A stretch of 64,000 nucleotides of DNA from positions 20,315,391 through 20,379,390 of the forward strand of contig JAKSZU010000025.1 in the NCBI GenBank assembly GCA_026018925.1, written 5' to 3'. Made by a program: the position numbers and the translations under genes. Position 1 is the stretch's first letter, and each line of letters starts with the position of its first letter. This DNA comes from Tupaia tana (taxonomy: Eukaryota > Chordata > Mammalia > Scandentia > Tupaiidae). Below are positions 1 through 11,457 of the stretch, in pieces. The notes below the pieces were generated by a model. It made no database searches. It worked only from the letters and a program-made list of their open reading frames with translations, and was not told the DNA's origin.

Positions 1-366
1 AGTCTTTCTTGTATCTTATAGGCTGTCCTCAAATTCTAGCCACCTAGTCTTCTACAGCATGGCAGCATGTTTTCTCAAAGCTGGCAAGAGAATACTTCTT
101 TACTCAGCTACAACTGAGCCTTATATAACATCAGGTAAACACAGGAGTGACTATCTAATCATGCTTTTCATATAACACCACCTGATCTATAGGGTAATTT
201 TCTCAGCATATTCAAAGGTTCCACTGAAGGGAATGAGATTACGTGGGTCATGTTAATTACTGTGCAGACATATTGGCGTCCTCTAATAACGTTGTGTACA
301 AAACAGTGCAGAACTTTACAGTTAGCCTTTCATTGTCATATCATCTCTTCTTAAAAACCTTATTGT
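1..366. other. AT-rich non-coding DNA, nothing recognised
   Basis: No repeat signature, long frame or RNA-like structure was recognised here. It may be intronic or intergenic. Confidence 0.5.
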
Positions 367-643
367 GGGCAAACAGGTGATGTGGAGGTTAAGGTGCTGG
401 ATTCTACATGACCAACTGTGCGGTTAAAGTCCCAGACATAGAAGTTTAAAAATCACACTGGTCGTGTGTGCATGCATGCCCAAAATCCCAAGAGGAGACT
501 GGAGGAAAAGAGATTGTGGGATTGTGGTGTGACCATCCCACCTGGGGGATGATATTTCATTCTCCCTCTCTTTCTCATTCTGGCAATTGCACAAGCCCTG
601 TAGCAAAACCAACAAATTCTAAAAGCAAAACAAAACAAAAAAT
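367..643 (+). mobile_element. Family A tRNA-derived SINE, diverged
   Basis: The copy reads head-to-tail on the plus strand: a degenerate tRNA-like head, TGTGTGCATGCATGCCC, a GGAGGAAAAGAGATTG block, the CACCTGGGGGATGAT block, a TCTCTTTCTC tract, CCTGTAGCAAAA and an A-rich tail. The B box is worn (GCGGTTAAAGTCC), so it is an old and probably silent copy. Open frames on both strands here are SINE sequence and not genes. Confidence 0.85.
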
Positions 644-1165
644 TTATTTTGAGTAAAATAACTCATGTTAAAAGATTAGAATAATGGGTCGTATATTTCA
701 GTGGGTTGATTAGAATAAGGCGTTTGATAAAGCCTTTAAATTAACAAAAGTGACATGGAAAATAAAACCCAAGGAGGCAGAACTTTATAATAACCCAAGA
801 GATGTTGGTCTTAATAAACTGAGTTTAAAAATATTATTTTCTCCATAAGAATATTAGTAAATTACTAATAATATCTTAGGATTAAATGGAGTAGGAATAG
901 ACATTCAGTGCAATGAGAGAAGAAAATAAAATCAAGTTCCATAGAGACAACCATTATTATGAAGTAACAGAGCAAAACAAACAAAAAAACATAACCATCT
1001 CATGTCTAAGATAAAGTTTGTGAAAAAACAATTTTAAAACTTGTATTAGTTTGTAATAGGTAGCCCACTTCTGAAAAAAAAAAAAAAAAAAAAAAAAGGT
1101 AAAATGCTCTACAGGCTGTATATCTGGCTTTTGATGCTACACTAACAATTTAAAGAAGAGATGGA
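644..1165. other. AT-rich non-coding DNA with an A-run
   Basis: No element was recognised apart from an uninterrupted A-run at about 1075-1097. That run could be an orphan retroposon tail, but nothing upstream supports this. Confidence 0.4.
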
Positions 1166-1410
1166 GTGACCAGCAGGTGGTATAATGGTTATGTCGCTGG
1201 ACTCCCATATAGTCAACTGTGGTTCAAGTCACAGACCTGGCAGTTTAAAACTCACACTGGGCCTGTGGTTATGCGTGCCCAAAATCTCTAGAGAATAGAA
1301 AAGAAGGGATTGCAGTGTAGTCATCACCTTAGGGGGCTATTTCTGGCTTTCTGTCTGTCTCTCTGTCTTTCCATCAAGAGCATAAGCCCTATAGCAAAAA
1401 ATCTCTCTTG
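1166..1410 (+). mobile_element. Family A tRNA-derived SINE
   Basis: The A-box-like TGGTATAATGG and B-box-like GGTTCAAGTCAC are visible, followed by the TGCGTGCCC block, a TTTCTGTCTGTCTCTCTG tract and CCCTATAGCAAAAAATC. The central GGGGGG block is partly kept (TTAGGGGGCT). There is moderate divergence and no clear target-site duplication. Confidence 0.88.
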
Positions 1411-2660
1411 AGTCAGTTTCTGACCAAACACTAAAGACATAAATCTTCTTATTGTATTTTAACTAAAGAGAATAAAGTTCTTGAAAGGAAAAATGAAAAT
1501 AATTTCAAGAATATGTATATTCAAAACTCACAAATGAGAAAAACATGGCTGGTGAACACCAGTAGGGCTTGAGTCCCATTGATCATTGTCATCAGCTACG
1601 AGTCTTTTTAGGCGATCCTACTTGCAATTATCAGTTATTTGAAAGTGCATTTGCTCAGATAAATAGCATAACTCCATAGAAAAAGCATCCCTGGAGGGTC
1701 TCTTAATAAATCCACAGAGTTGTCTCACTCTAAAAGGAGGATTTGAGCATGGTCCCCAGCTTTCACTCCAATTGACTGCATTTCCAAAATCTCATCGTTT
1801 CCCTAATTCTTTCATAAGTTATCTAGTGTGTGATCACAATTCACCAATAACTGTTTTTTAAAAAAGAGATGTACTCCCAATGTGTATATTTAGATTTGGA
1901 GATGCTTCCAAATTTTTAATTTATAGGCTTTCATTCTCTGAGAATATTTCCTTAGAATAAAATCCCAAAAGATGCATGATAGGTTCAAATACTATTATGA
2001 AGTTTATGTCCAATATTGCATTTCACTTTAACAAATGCCTCCTAATTTCTTAATGCCATCAGCAATATATCAAAGTGCTCCTTGAAATCATACTAGTACT
2101 GGGTATTTTCTTAAAGTAGTTTCCTTTTAAAAATTTTAACAGTAATACAATTTAGAAAAAAATAATAAAGGTATATTATATTTTAATATGAAGGAATGCC
2201 CAGAGTAGTAGAAGCAAATGGTATCCTTTTTAATTTTAGGTATAATAATGCATGCTAGCTGAAAGGAGAAATACGTGAATTCCTTAAATGTACAGTAGAA
2301 TGAATTATTGTACTTTATAGTACCTTGCATTGTTGGACAATACCTGGCATACTGTCCAGCTTATAACAGCCTTTAATCATCACAGTGCTCTCAGTGGAAA
2401 GCAAAGAGGCTACTGAAGAGACTCACATTGTAGAATTAAAGGATGTTTTATAGAATTGGTCATATATAACTTAGATAGTGAAGACTCAGAGGACATGGGG
2501 ATTGGCTGTCAATATTTGAAAGGCTGTCATATGGAAGATGGAGTGAACTTGTTCTGAGGTATAAGAGGGCAGAAGTAAACACAAAAAGGCAACTATAGAC
2601 AGAGAGATGTGAGGCAAGAATAATGAAAGACCTTATATTAATTAGAGGGAGGCACCAAAA

Positions 2661-2664
<4 letters not shown>
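1411..2664. other. Non-coding DNA, nothing recognised
   Basis: There is no long frame and no convincing repeat match. The stretch is AT-rich with few CpGs, as expected of old neutral mammalian sequence. Confidence 0.4.

Positions 2665-2704
<40 letters not shown>
2665..2704. repeat. (TA)n microsatellite
   Basis: About 20 uninterrupted TA dinucleotides follow a short A-run. The tract is probably length-polymorphic. Confidence 0.97.
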
Positions 2705-2706
<2 letters not shown>

Positions 2707-3730
2707 TGGAGTAGGGCATTTTATTTGTCCTTGAATATTCTCAAACATTCCTTTACTTTCACCCAGTGAACACTCACTGAATCTGAAGTCTATGGTATGA
2801 GAATATTAGCAGAATAGAAGGCTTACTATATACCATGACTTAAAATTTCTACAAGCTCCGTAATTCATAATTGGACACCTTCCAGTATTTGAAGACTGTA
2901 TCAGGAAAAAAAATTATATGGTTCATATTGTATAATGAGAGCAAAGAAGAGCACACTAGAGTTTGTTTCTGCTTTACAATAAGAAGATCTGTCTCAGATT
3001 TTGACTAGTAGGTCTTCACTTTTGGTAATCACACCAAAATTCTACACGTATGGTTTTGTTGGTGTAGCACCTTCAAAACCGAGGAACATTTGGGAAATTT
3101 TATTCTTACTTGGGAAAGACCAGTCAAAATTTTTGCCAGTAGGATTTGGCTTAGTGCCATTTAAGAAAAACTTAAAAAACTTTTAATTGCTGCATTCCAA
3201 TTTCGAATGCCACATTAGTGTCAGTGTAATGGGAAGTAGGGCCGATGATCCTCTTAACTAAACAAGGGTGTGAGATTCAGCCAGGGGATGTGACAGATGA
3301 GTGGTTAGAAAATGTTTTACCAGCCAGGATATTTTAGCACATGACACTATATTATCTGACTAATTATGGGATAGTTCAAAGTAGAGGTTTGTGCTGATAA
3401 TCAGGAACCAGAGTCACTGGAAAGCTAATTGTAGGGTCAGAATTGAACATTTGGAGGTGGTAGCTATGTCCCAATTTATTAACTCAGACAAGATCACAGT
3501 AAGAAAGAATCAATCATGCTATTGAGCAGTTAAATTACACCCCTTATTTTGCAAAGAGAAGATAGAACACAGCCTGTGTGCTTTACCAATGCACAAACTT
3601 CTCATTTATTCTGTTGTATCACAAATGGAATAGTTACTTCCCTTCTGTATTTTAAAGAAGCAGGTGATATGACATGGAAAGAATTATGTTCTTTTTCTTT
3701 TTCTTTTTTTTTTTTTAATTATGTCTTCAA
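2705..3730. other. Non-coding DNA, nothing recognised
   Basis: A 61-codon open frame at 3001-3186 has no recognisable domain and its length is expected by chance. No repeat family was identified. Confidence 0.4.
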
Positions 3731-3885
3731 GGGCCAGCATGTGGCATGGTGGTTAAGGTGATGAACTCCCATATGGCTGACCATGGTTTAAGTCCCGGAC
3801 CTAGTGGCTTGCTTTCTCGCTTTCCACTTCTCTCTGTCTCTACATTTCTCTCTGTTCAAATTAAAAATAAAAATAATAATAACAT
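3731..3885 (+). mobile_element. Family B short tRNA-derived SINE
   Basis: Head GGGCCAGCATGTGGCATGG, A-box-like TGGCATGGTGG and B-box-like GGTTTAAGTCC lead directly into GTGGCTTGCTTTCTCGCTTTC, then a pyrimidine tract and an AATAAAAATAATAATAA tail. The GC-rich middle of family A is absent, which defines the short class. Confidence 0.85.
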
Positions 3886-4807
3886 ATTAAATTAAATGTA
3901 TACATAATTCTTTAAAATATTATGTCTTTCATGATAAAAAGGCATTTTAAACCTTAGGGAAAAAAATTAACTTTGATGAAATTGTTAGGAAGACTATGTC
4001 ATTTTATTACCACGATAGAAACTATATTAGAAAATATTTCTTTGCAATGATATTATCTTAACATTGAAGCTATGTCATAATGCTTGGTTCACATATCAGA
4101 AAGAACACCTCTTTTGACCATGTGTAAGGAGTATATAAATGCCCCATGCTGTTTCAACTGATATTATGTACAGGATTAACCAAAAGTTGGCCCAGTCCAG
4201 AGAGTTTGCAGAGTGTGGCTATAAGGCACAGATCAGTATGTTTAGTAGAGACAGAAAAGTCACGGTCAGAAAAACTTTATTTCCAAATTTTGTTCAGAAA
4301 CAGAGAACATTTTTAATACAAAGGAAGAAAGTAAAAAATGGGTTTTTAGGATTGAACATGGTGCCTTTGAATACTTAGAATTATCACCTTTTGATAAATT
4401 CTGAAATTGTTTGAGAGGATGTAATAAGTAGGGCTAAAAATGTATGTAGATACGGTTTGGAGCTCTATGATGTAAATTCTTACTAATAGAATCATAAAAT
4501 AAGGAGTACTTTTCTGTAGTTTGTAATGATAATGAGATAATTTATGTGCTAATAAATCCAGGTGTTTTGACCCTTTACTCTAATAAGTGGTAAAGTTGGG
4601 TCACCCCATCTCAATGACTGGCAGAGAGTAAAATAGAAGAGAAACTGGCTGGCAGGGTGTGGCATTCTCCTCTTCACTCGAATTTCATTTTTGTCCACTT
4701 TGAAAAGTGTTTTGATAACTACTTTCTATTTTATACAGTACATATTTTTAAATTTCGTTGTAAGGTCGTATACCGAAAAACTTTATTAAAAACTAAAGAA
4801 CAGATGA
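3886..4807. other. Non-coding DNA, nothing recognised
   Basis: A 79-codon open frame at 4139-4378 has no recognised domain, no nearby partner gene and no clear splice context. It is treated as a chance frame. Confidence 0.4.
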
Positions 4808-5068
4808 CTGCTTTTTTTAATTGGCCATAGGTCATGCACACTTGATGGACAGAGACAGAGTCAGAGACAGAGAAGGAAAGAGAAAGAAAGCATCCCCTAA
4901 GGACATAGTGACAACACAGTCCCTTCTCCATCCATGTCTCCTTTTGGGATTTTGGGTCCCCCCACACACACCAGGAATGTTTCTCAAGCCCCCACGGTTG
5001 AGACTTGAACTGGAAAGTTGGCTCTGTGGGATCCAGCTACCTTAACCTCCATGCCACAGACTGGAGAA
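4808..5068 (-). mobile_element. Family A SINE, diverged, reverse strand
   Basis: Read on the minus strand it has a worn tRNA-like head (ending near 5068), GGTGTGTGTGGGGGG, GGAGAAGGGACTGTG, a TTTCTCTTTCC tract and a T/A tail at 4808. Many differences from the young copies indicate an old insertion. Confidence 0.75.
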
Positions 5069-5197
5069 CAGTCCACCTTCTACAACAACATCACACGGTG
5101 GATGTCTATCTTGCCATTGAATCCCAGGTTGGAAATCCCATGGGCACAGCTAAGAGGTGTAGTTAAAACTTGAGAAAGATTCACTGAATCGTATCTT

Positions 5198-5463
5198 TTT
5201 TCTTTTTTTTTTGGAGAGGTTTTTGCTATAGGGCGCGTGCGCTCGCCAGACAGACAGAGAGACATAGAGAGATAGAAAGCGAGAAATCACTCCCCAGAGG
5301 GGATGGCCACACCGCAATCCCTTCTCCTCCATTCTCCTCTCAGGATCTTGGGCATGCATGCACACGCGCCCGGCGTGAGTTTAAGCCACCGGGTCCGGGA
5401 CTCGAACCGCGGTCGACTACGTGGGAGTCCAGTGACATAGCCATTACGCTAACTGCTGGTCCC
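5198..5463 (-). mobile_element. Family A SINE, young, with perfect target-site duplication
   Basis: This near-consensus copy keeps the CpG-rich middle (GGCGCGTGCGCTCGCC as seen on the plus strand), an intact B box (TCGAACCGCGG in reverse) and a poly(T)-rich tail. It is flanked by a perfect 14-bp direct repeat, CTGAATCGTATCTT, at 5184-5197 and 5464-5477. That is the mark of L1-machinery retroposition. Confidence 0.96.
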
Positions 5464-5513
5464 CTGAATCGTATCTTGTAGTTCGACAGCAAAGCATGAC
5501 ATTGAAGGGTACT

Positions 5514-5533
5514 GGGGCGGGGGGGGGGGGGGG
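5514..5533 (+). repeat. G-run with G-quadruplex potential
   Basis: Four Gs, one C and then 15 consecutive Gs occur in an otherwise AT-rich setting. The run can slip in replication and could fold as a G-quadruplex. It lies about 36 bp beyond the target duplication of the SINE at 5198-5463. Confidence 0.9.
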
Positions 5534-5944
5534 AACTAGGCTATTTCAAACTAATTTTTTCTTTTGAAACATAGTGACTCCTGAGTATCCACTTTTTCTG
5601 AACTTGTACTCTTTCTCCACCTGTACTGTAGGACAAAACCATACTGACCTCGGTAATGTCATTTCGATGTCTGCAAATCACAGGTAGACATTTCAGTTGA
5701 TAAATAAATAGTATTTAGTTTCATATTGACAAACGAAATTTAAATTATTTAGCTTCATGTTCAACCTCTGTTTATGCATTTTATGCATAATTTTAGAAGA
5801 ATCTGTGATATGTGAAAGAAGTGTCAGCTTACTAAATATATTTAAAAAATGACTCCAAAATTTGGAACTCTCTTGTCATATCCAACAGATCCAATGACGA
5901 ATTAGTCAGAAGTTACTAACAGTAAAGTTCTCCAAAATATTTTT
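5534..5944. other. Non-coding DNA, nothing recognised
   Basis: AT-rich sequence without frames or recognised repeats. Confidence 0.4.
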
Positions 5945-6148
5945 TATTTCAACTACATCAGCAGTGTTATGATCTGAATTGCCACCCCACACACACCCCT
6001 CAGCACCAAATCCTTATGTTAAAACCCTAGCTCCCAATGCAACTGTGTTTGGATATAGGGCCTTGAATGAGATAGCTAATGTTAAATGAGGCCCTAAGGA
6101 TAGAGCCCTGATCCAATATGGCTGGTGTTCTCATTAAAAGAGAAAGAT
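5945..6148 (+). mobile_element. MLT1-like MaLR LTR fragment
   Basis: The order of motifs (ACCAAATCCTTATGTTAAAA, CCCTAGCTCCCAATGCAACT, TTTGGATATAGGGCC, GCCCTGATCCAATATGGCTG, GTGTTCTCATTAAAAGAG) follows the 5' half of the MLT1 LTR of ERVL-MaLR elements as I remember it. It stops at the SINE insertion at 6149, and no 3' half was recognised beyond it. It is an old non-coding solo LTR remnant. Confidence 0.7.
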
Positions 6149-6295
6149 GGGGCCAGCAGATGGCATAATAGTTTTGTCGCTGGACTCCCACGTAGTCAAC
6201 TGTGGTTTGAGTCCCTGACCCAGCAGCATCCCATCAGGCAGGTGCATGTGTGTGGGTGCCCAACATCTTGAGAGTAGAATGGAGGAGAAGAGATA
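6149..6295 (+). mobile_element. Family A SINE, 3'-truncated, abutting the LTR
   Basis: The head GGGGCCAGCAGATGGCATAA, CGCTGGACTCCCACGTAGTC and B-box-like GGTTTGAGTCC are followed by the TGTGTGGGTGCCC and GAGTAGAATGGAGGAGAAG blocks. The copy then stops without the pyrimidine tract or A-tail. A missing 3' end is atypical for retroposition and suggests a later deletion. Confidence 0.85.
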
Positions 6296-8505
6296 CATAC
6301 AAAATTGTCTGATATTTTTTCTGCTGGCTTGAGAAACTGGAAAACAGACATAGGTATTGGAGTTGCCTTGGTCTCTATTCTTACCGACTGATGTGGAGAA
6401 CTCGACTCTAAAGCATGTGCATTGGTCTGACAGTAGGTGAGGGACTTGTGGAAGAGTTTGAATATACTGAGCTATTTATTGTATCTGATACATTTCCTGA
6501 AAGTATTAGGGAACTTATCAAAATTAATAATTTGAACAATGCCAACTCACAGTTAACTCTACTAATAAAACTTAACATACTATAATTTATTCTGAACTAG
6601 CTGTCAGAAATATTTAGAATTGATGACTTTTTTTCTGAATAGGAACTGAAGCATATCTATTATGCTATATGTATTGCTTATATATATTATATATGCTTAT
6701 AGACATGCATATATTCCATATATGATTCTACCTATTTATATATATAATGGCAATATTTCATATATTTGAAATTGATCGAATAGGTAGATTTGCATATTAT
6801 AGTCAAGGTACATTTATCTATTTATAAATTATTTATCTATCTCTAATTAGCTTGATTTGATAGCATCAAAAGCATTGTTCACATAATGGATAATATCCAG
6901 TGCCTACCTAAGCACTCTAATAACTGTTCAATTATGCTGTATCTAAACACAAATAAGATAATTAGGCAAGCTGATAATATTTTATTTTTCCTTCTACTTA
7001 TGATTTGCCTTATTTTTTGCACCTGAAACATGCTCGTTTTATTATACTTTTGTTATATGTGCATTTACAAACGTATATGTAATATACACTCTATGTGCGT
7101 TCATGTGACTATTGAACCACTGGTTGGTTAAAAAAAAGAAAAAAAAAACTGATGCTGAATAATGAATGGGAATGTGTTCTTCACATGAGTGGACACTCAC
7201 CAATACTATTTTCCACAAAAAGAGTTCTAAATATTTTTTATATTTGTTAAGCATGACAGCAGGCATAACACTCTGGTCTCATCCTTCAGTGACCCCTGTA
7301 CAAGACATTACACACTATCACAGTCAAGAATTCACTTCTGCAATATAAAAGAGCATCCCCAGTGAGAGAGTTGTCACAACCCTTCCCTCACTGTACTCTT
7401 CTCAGTATCCTGTTCTTCCAGACAAGTGTAGGGACGTTGGAGCATTCTCAGCTGCAGATTGCGAGCGATCAAACTCCCCAGATGGGGCATCACCATTAGC
7501 AAGTCTCTTGGCATCTGCATGTCTCCAGGGCAATGACAGCCCCGTATTCTGTCTGATTGGGGATTTCATCTTATAATCAGGAGACTCCTACTAGATGGCA
7601 AGATACATTGTAGACATTTTGCCAATTATATTTGTAGCCGGCAGCACCTTGGAGCCTTTCTGGAACCTTCGTAGGAGAGATGAAAATCCTCCAGAGTCTC
7701 TAAAACACATTTTGACGAAAGAACAGGAGCTATAGGGTATGTGAGTTGTCCTGATCACATATTTTATTCCAAATGAAACTTTTGGTTACATATTTCTGGG
7801 GGACTTTAGAAGTGTTAGACTGCAGGAAGTCCTTGGAGAGTCCTTTCCACTGAATCATGCTTTTACAGCCAGATGAAACAAAACACTAAATTCCTTCCTG
7901 AAACGCACTGCACTGTAACTCCCATCTGAATTTTCCTATTTTATGTAGTGCCTGAATCAGTTCTTTCTCACATAAACACTGCATTGACTCTTCCAAAAGC
8001 TCACCGTTAGGGACTTTTCTTGAGATCTTTGTCTTACCTGGAAAGGAAAAAAAAAAAAAAAAAGACAACACAAAGCAATCTAAAAAAGAAAGGAATTGAA
8101 GTATCCCAATGCTCAAGATTTACTACCTAAATTATACCCTGCAATAATTCAAAGTGGAATATCCCCGGGAAAACAAATCAGTATAAACATCTTAATTGTT
8201 AGGCAAATTTAGTTTTTTCCTTGTATTCCCTGCGAGACTATATTCTGCGAAATTCTCTTACCCCTTGGAATGTTTTAATGTTAAAATAAAAAGTTTTATT
8301 TAAAAAATATTAAAATACTGAATAGTATGCACTTTTTTGAATGTATAATGGAAACAAAAGAGAAAAAAGAAGATAAAATTTAAGAGACTAAAGAAGAATA
8401 AAGACTACAACTAAATGGCGTTGAAGATAGGGAGAGTGGATCCCTGATACTTAATTATAAATAAATAAACAAAAGGTTTAAAAATGTATTTATTAAAAAT
8501 TTTAC
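6296..8505. other. Mostly unrecognised DNA with one splice-site-like cluster
   Basis: No repeat was recognised. 6650-6740 is very TA-rich. 7360-8110 is less AT-rich and carries an unusual minus-strand splice-like motif, listed separately. There is no long conserved-looking frame. Confidence 0.4.
7999..8064 (-). promoter_or_regulatory. Candidate recursive splice site with a 33-nt exon-like segment
   Basis: On the minus strand a long pyrimidine tract (complement of 8041-8063) ends in CAG (8040-8038) and is followed at once by GTAAGA (8037-8032). This places a strong 3' splice site directly against a strong 5' splice site. A second donor-like GTGAGC (8004-7999) follows 33 nt later. This is the arrangement reported for recursive splice sites in long vertebrate introns. 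Host gene, transcription and conservation are unknown, and chance is possible. Confidence 0.3.
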
Positions 8506-8730
8506 TGGGCCAGTTGGTAGGAATGCTGAATCCCTCATGGTCAACTCTGCAGTTTGAATTCTGGGTTGAAAAACATGCAAGGTGCATGTGAGTGCACGCC
8601 CAAAATTCCGAAAGGAGAATGGAGAAGGGATTGTGGCATAGGCATCTGCCTTGGGGGGTAATTTTTTCACTTTCCCTTTATCTCTCTCTCTGGTGAGCAC
8701 ATGCATTCTATGGCAAAAATACTATATATA
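8506..8730 (+). mobile_element. Family A SINE, diverged
   Basis: The order CCAGTTGGTAGGAATGCTG, GGTGCATGTGAGTGCACGCC, GGAGAATGGAGAAGGGATTG, CCTTGGGGGGTAATTTT, a TCTCTCTCTCTGG tract and TTCTATGGCAAAAATA matches family A. The promoter boxes are degenerate. Confidence 0.8.
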
Positions 8731-8832
8731 TAATATTTCTACATGGACTACCATGTCAATCCCAGAAGTTCATATTCACAACTGCAATCCTGATATTAGT
8801 AATATCAGTAATTAGTATTATCAGTACTAATA

Positions 8833-8865
<33 letters not shown>
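8833..8865. repeat. (ATCT)n microsatellite
   Basis: About eight tandem ATCT units; probably polymorphic. Confidence 0.97.
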
Positions 8866-9637
8866 AAACTCTGTAGCTACATGCATGTATTCAGCACTCT
8901 TGACCCCAAATCCATTAGTAAATAAGAGATTGGAGAAAATCAAAAGATATCCATACCTTTTAAATAAATATTCATAACTACTCAGCAGGAAATTTTAACC
9001 TCTTTAGTTTGATCTTCTTTACTAAACAAAGATTGCTACAATACCATTAAGCTGATGGTTAAGGGCCAGAGGGTAGACACCTACTATGTAAAAAATAAAT
9101 AAATAACATGTTGAATAAGCCAGACTCAGAAACATGACCAGGTAAGCGGGTCCTCTGGAATGCTGCAGACTCTTCATTACAGAAGACTTGGTTTTGAAGA
9201 GAAGGCTTTCACTCCCACCGTTCTATTTTACTACTGAATTTCGACATCATTAGGGGTTTTTATAGGGCTTATGTCAAATGTTTATCAGAACATGTAATTG
9301 GATTAGATGATAGTTTTGTTACTACTGTTTTTGTGACTCTAAAAGAGGTTCCAAGTCAGTTTTTTGAAGGACACAACTGCAGAGAATAAACCAACACCAT
9401 AGGAAGAGGAGGAAGATATCACTCTCCACTCATCCCCAAGCCCTGCCAAACCGCAGTAGTGTCCATAGGTGAAGGAGTATCCTCGAGTATTTACTCCTCT
9501 TTTAGACAGGAAGTGGAAATGCACCAAAGCTTCAGAGTGAAGGTATGCTTAGACATGACACTTGCGTAGGCTGGGGCAGAGACTCCAATCTTAATCGTGC
9601 ACTCGATTACTAATATCAGGATTGCCCTCATGAATAT
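8866..9637. other. Non-coding DNA with one pseudoexon-like segment
   Basis: No repeat was recognised. A plus-strand segment at 9510-9542 has splice-site-like borders and is listed separately. Confidence 0.4.
9510..9542 (+). other. Microexon-like segment (possible pseudoexon)
   Basis: A pyrimidine-rich stretch ending in TCTTTTAGACAG precedes a 33-nt segment that runs straight into AAG|GTATGC, a good donor match. The segment is a multiple of three and open in two of the three frames. Such decoys are common in mammalian introns, and nothing here shows it is used. Confidence 0.15.
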
Positions 9638-9650
9638 GAACTTCTGGGTT

Positions 9651-9937
9651 GGGAACCAGCAGTTAGCGTAATGGTTATGTCGCTGGACTCCTACGTAGTC
9701 GACCATGGTTCGCGTCTCGGACCCGGTGGCTTACAACTCACGCCGGGCGCGTGTGCGTGCGTGCCCAAGATCCCAAGAGGAGAATGGAGGAGAAGGGATT
9801 GCGGCGTGACCATCCCCCCTGGGGGGTGATTTCTCGCTTTCTGTCTCTATGTCTCTCTCTGTCTGTCTGGCGAGCGCACGTGCCCTATAGCAAAAAACCT
9901 CTCAAAAAAAAAAAAAAAAAAAAGAAAGAAAGAAAAA
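9651..9937 (+). mobile_element. Family A SINE, young, with target-site duplication
   Basis: Near-consensus copy: head GGGAACCAGCAGTTAGCGTA, GGTTCGCGTCTCGG at the B box (two changes), intact CpG-rich GCCGGGCGCGTGTGCGTGCG, the CCCCCCTGGGGGGTG block and CCTATAGCAAAAAACC with a long A/GAAA tail. A perfect 13-bp repeat, GAACTTCTGGGTT, flanks it at 9638-9650 and 9938-9950. Confidence 0.96.
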
Positions 9938-9950
9938 GAACTTCTGGGTT

Positions 9951-10261
9951 GATGTGGGAGTCCATGTAGAAATCCCATACTCAGGATTAGCAACCCCTAT
10001 TCCAGTGACACCCTCCTTCCTCACTCTGCATTCCGATACATCTGCTGTTCAAAGATACTTATAATCATCTTATTAACGTTAAATAAATAAAAGAACAATG
10101 AGTGATATATAAATAATGATTGTATTAACTGGAAAATGAATACAGAGACACCCCTTTTAATTTGGAATAATAGTTTCATTTATTAAAACTGTACACAGTC
10201 TCTGCTTCATGGACCCCACTTGATTATGTCCTTTATACATATTAATTTGTTGAATGGTCAG
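9951..10261. other. Non-coding DNA, nothing recognised
   Basis: No repeat or credible coding frame was seen. Confidence 0.4.
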
Positions 10262-10434
10262 AACAATTTTCTTTTATTTAAATTTTATTTTATTCATTCA
10301 TTTATTTTAATTTGATGAGAGATGAGAGAGAGAGAGAGAAAGTGAGAAAGCAAGCCGCCAGGTTTGGGACTTGAACTGTGGTCAGCCATGTGGGAGTGTC
10401 CAGCACCTTAACCATCACGCCACCTGTTGTTCCC
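10262..10434 (-). mobile_element. Family B short SINE, reverse strand
   Basis: The plus strand shows the reverse order: an ATTTATTTTAATTTGATGAG tail, an AGAGAGAGAG tract, GAAAGCAAGCCGCCAGG, a B box in reverse (TTGAACTGTGG) and the head in reverse (CACGCCACCTGTTGTTCCC). The family A middle is missing. Confidence 0.85.
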
Positions 10435-11457
10435 AGTCAAAACAATTTTCTGAGACCGGCATTACTAGTAGTTTTACAAGCTATGTAATTTTAAAAGGTT
10501 TTGTATTAATAGCACAAAAGGGGGAGAACCTGAGTTTTCCCCCAGACTGGTATTTTTATAACTTTGCTAAAATAGTTCTTTTAAGAGCCATACAATTAAG
10601 ACAAGCAAAGTTGGATTTTTTCACTTAAAATGTAATGCCTTAATATACTTGTCTCCATACTGACTACTTTGTCATATAATACACTGATAGCAAAAGTATC
10701 TTCCAATGGCAAATAAAAATGAATCTCAGCTCTCCACCAAACAGAAAATCACATTTGCACCAATACTTATGTAAGAATGACATAACCCCTGTTTTCTGAC
10801 CTTCTTTGTTAATAATATGGTGTGTCAATATGAATTATTTTTAAACCCAAAGCTACATGCAGTTAGTTTAATGACAGACATCAGTCTGGAACCTCATGGA
10901 AGCTATAATTGTGCCCTAACTTTCTGCTTTCATAACTGAAGTAAATGTTGTACTTATTCCAAAAATATATCCAATTCTACATGAGGCTTCTACTCTCCTT
11001 CACAAGATATGGTTGGCCTGCGAATTAATATGATCTCATCCTAAAATGTAAAAAACAAAAAATGTTCAATTTCAACCAAGTATACAGTTATAGAATTAAT
11101 ACAAATTTCTATAAATGTTTTTCCATAGTGTTGTCTTAATTACCTAACTAGACTTTCAATATTGTAAGAGGAAATCAAATGACAAATAAATAAATTTACG
11201 TTACAGAATTATACAAAAGAAAAAGTACAAGCAGGACATTTTCCTGTGCTAATACCACAACTGAGACCAATTTTGTATCTTTTCACATATCTAAAATCTG
11301 TACAATGTTCAATCTCTGAATAACACTTTTGAAGTATTGTATGCTGTTTATTTTTTTCTATTTTGATGATGAATATCTGAATAATCATATAAAGTAGCAT
11401 TTTGATATGAATTTGAAGTGTTAATCTTTTTATTATAAGTTTAGAAAATGCAGTTTT
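10435..11457. other. Non-coding DNA, nothing recognised
   Basis: AT-rich. The 157-codon minus-strand frame that begins in the next SINE (11209-11682) draws about half its length from that SINE and is not a gene. Confidence 0.45.
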
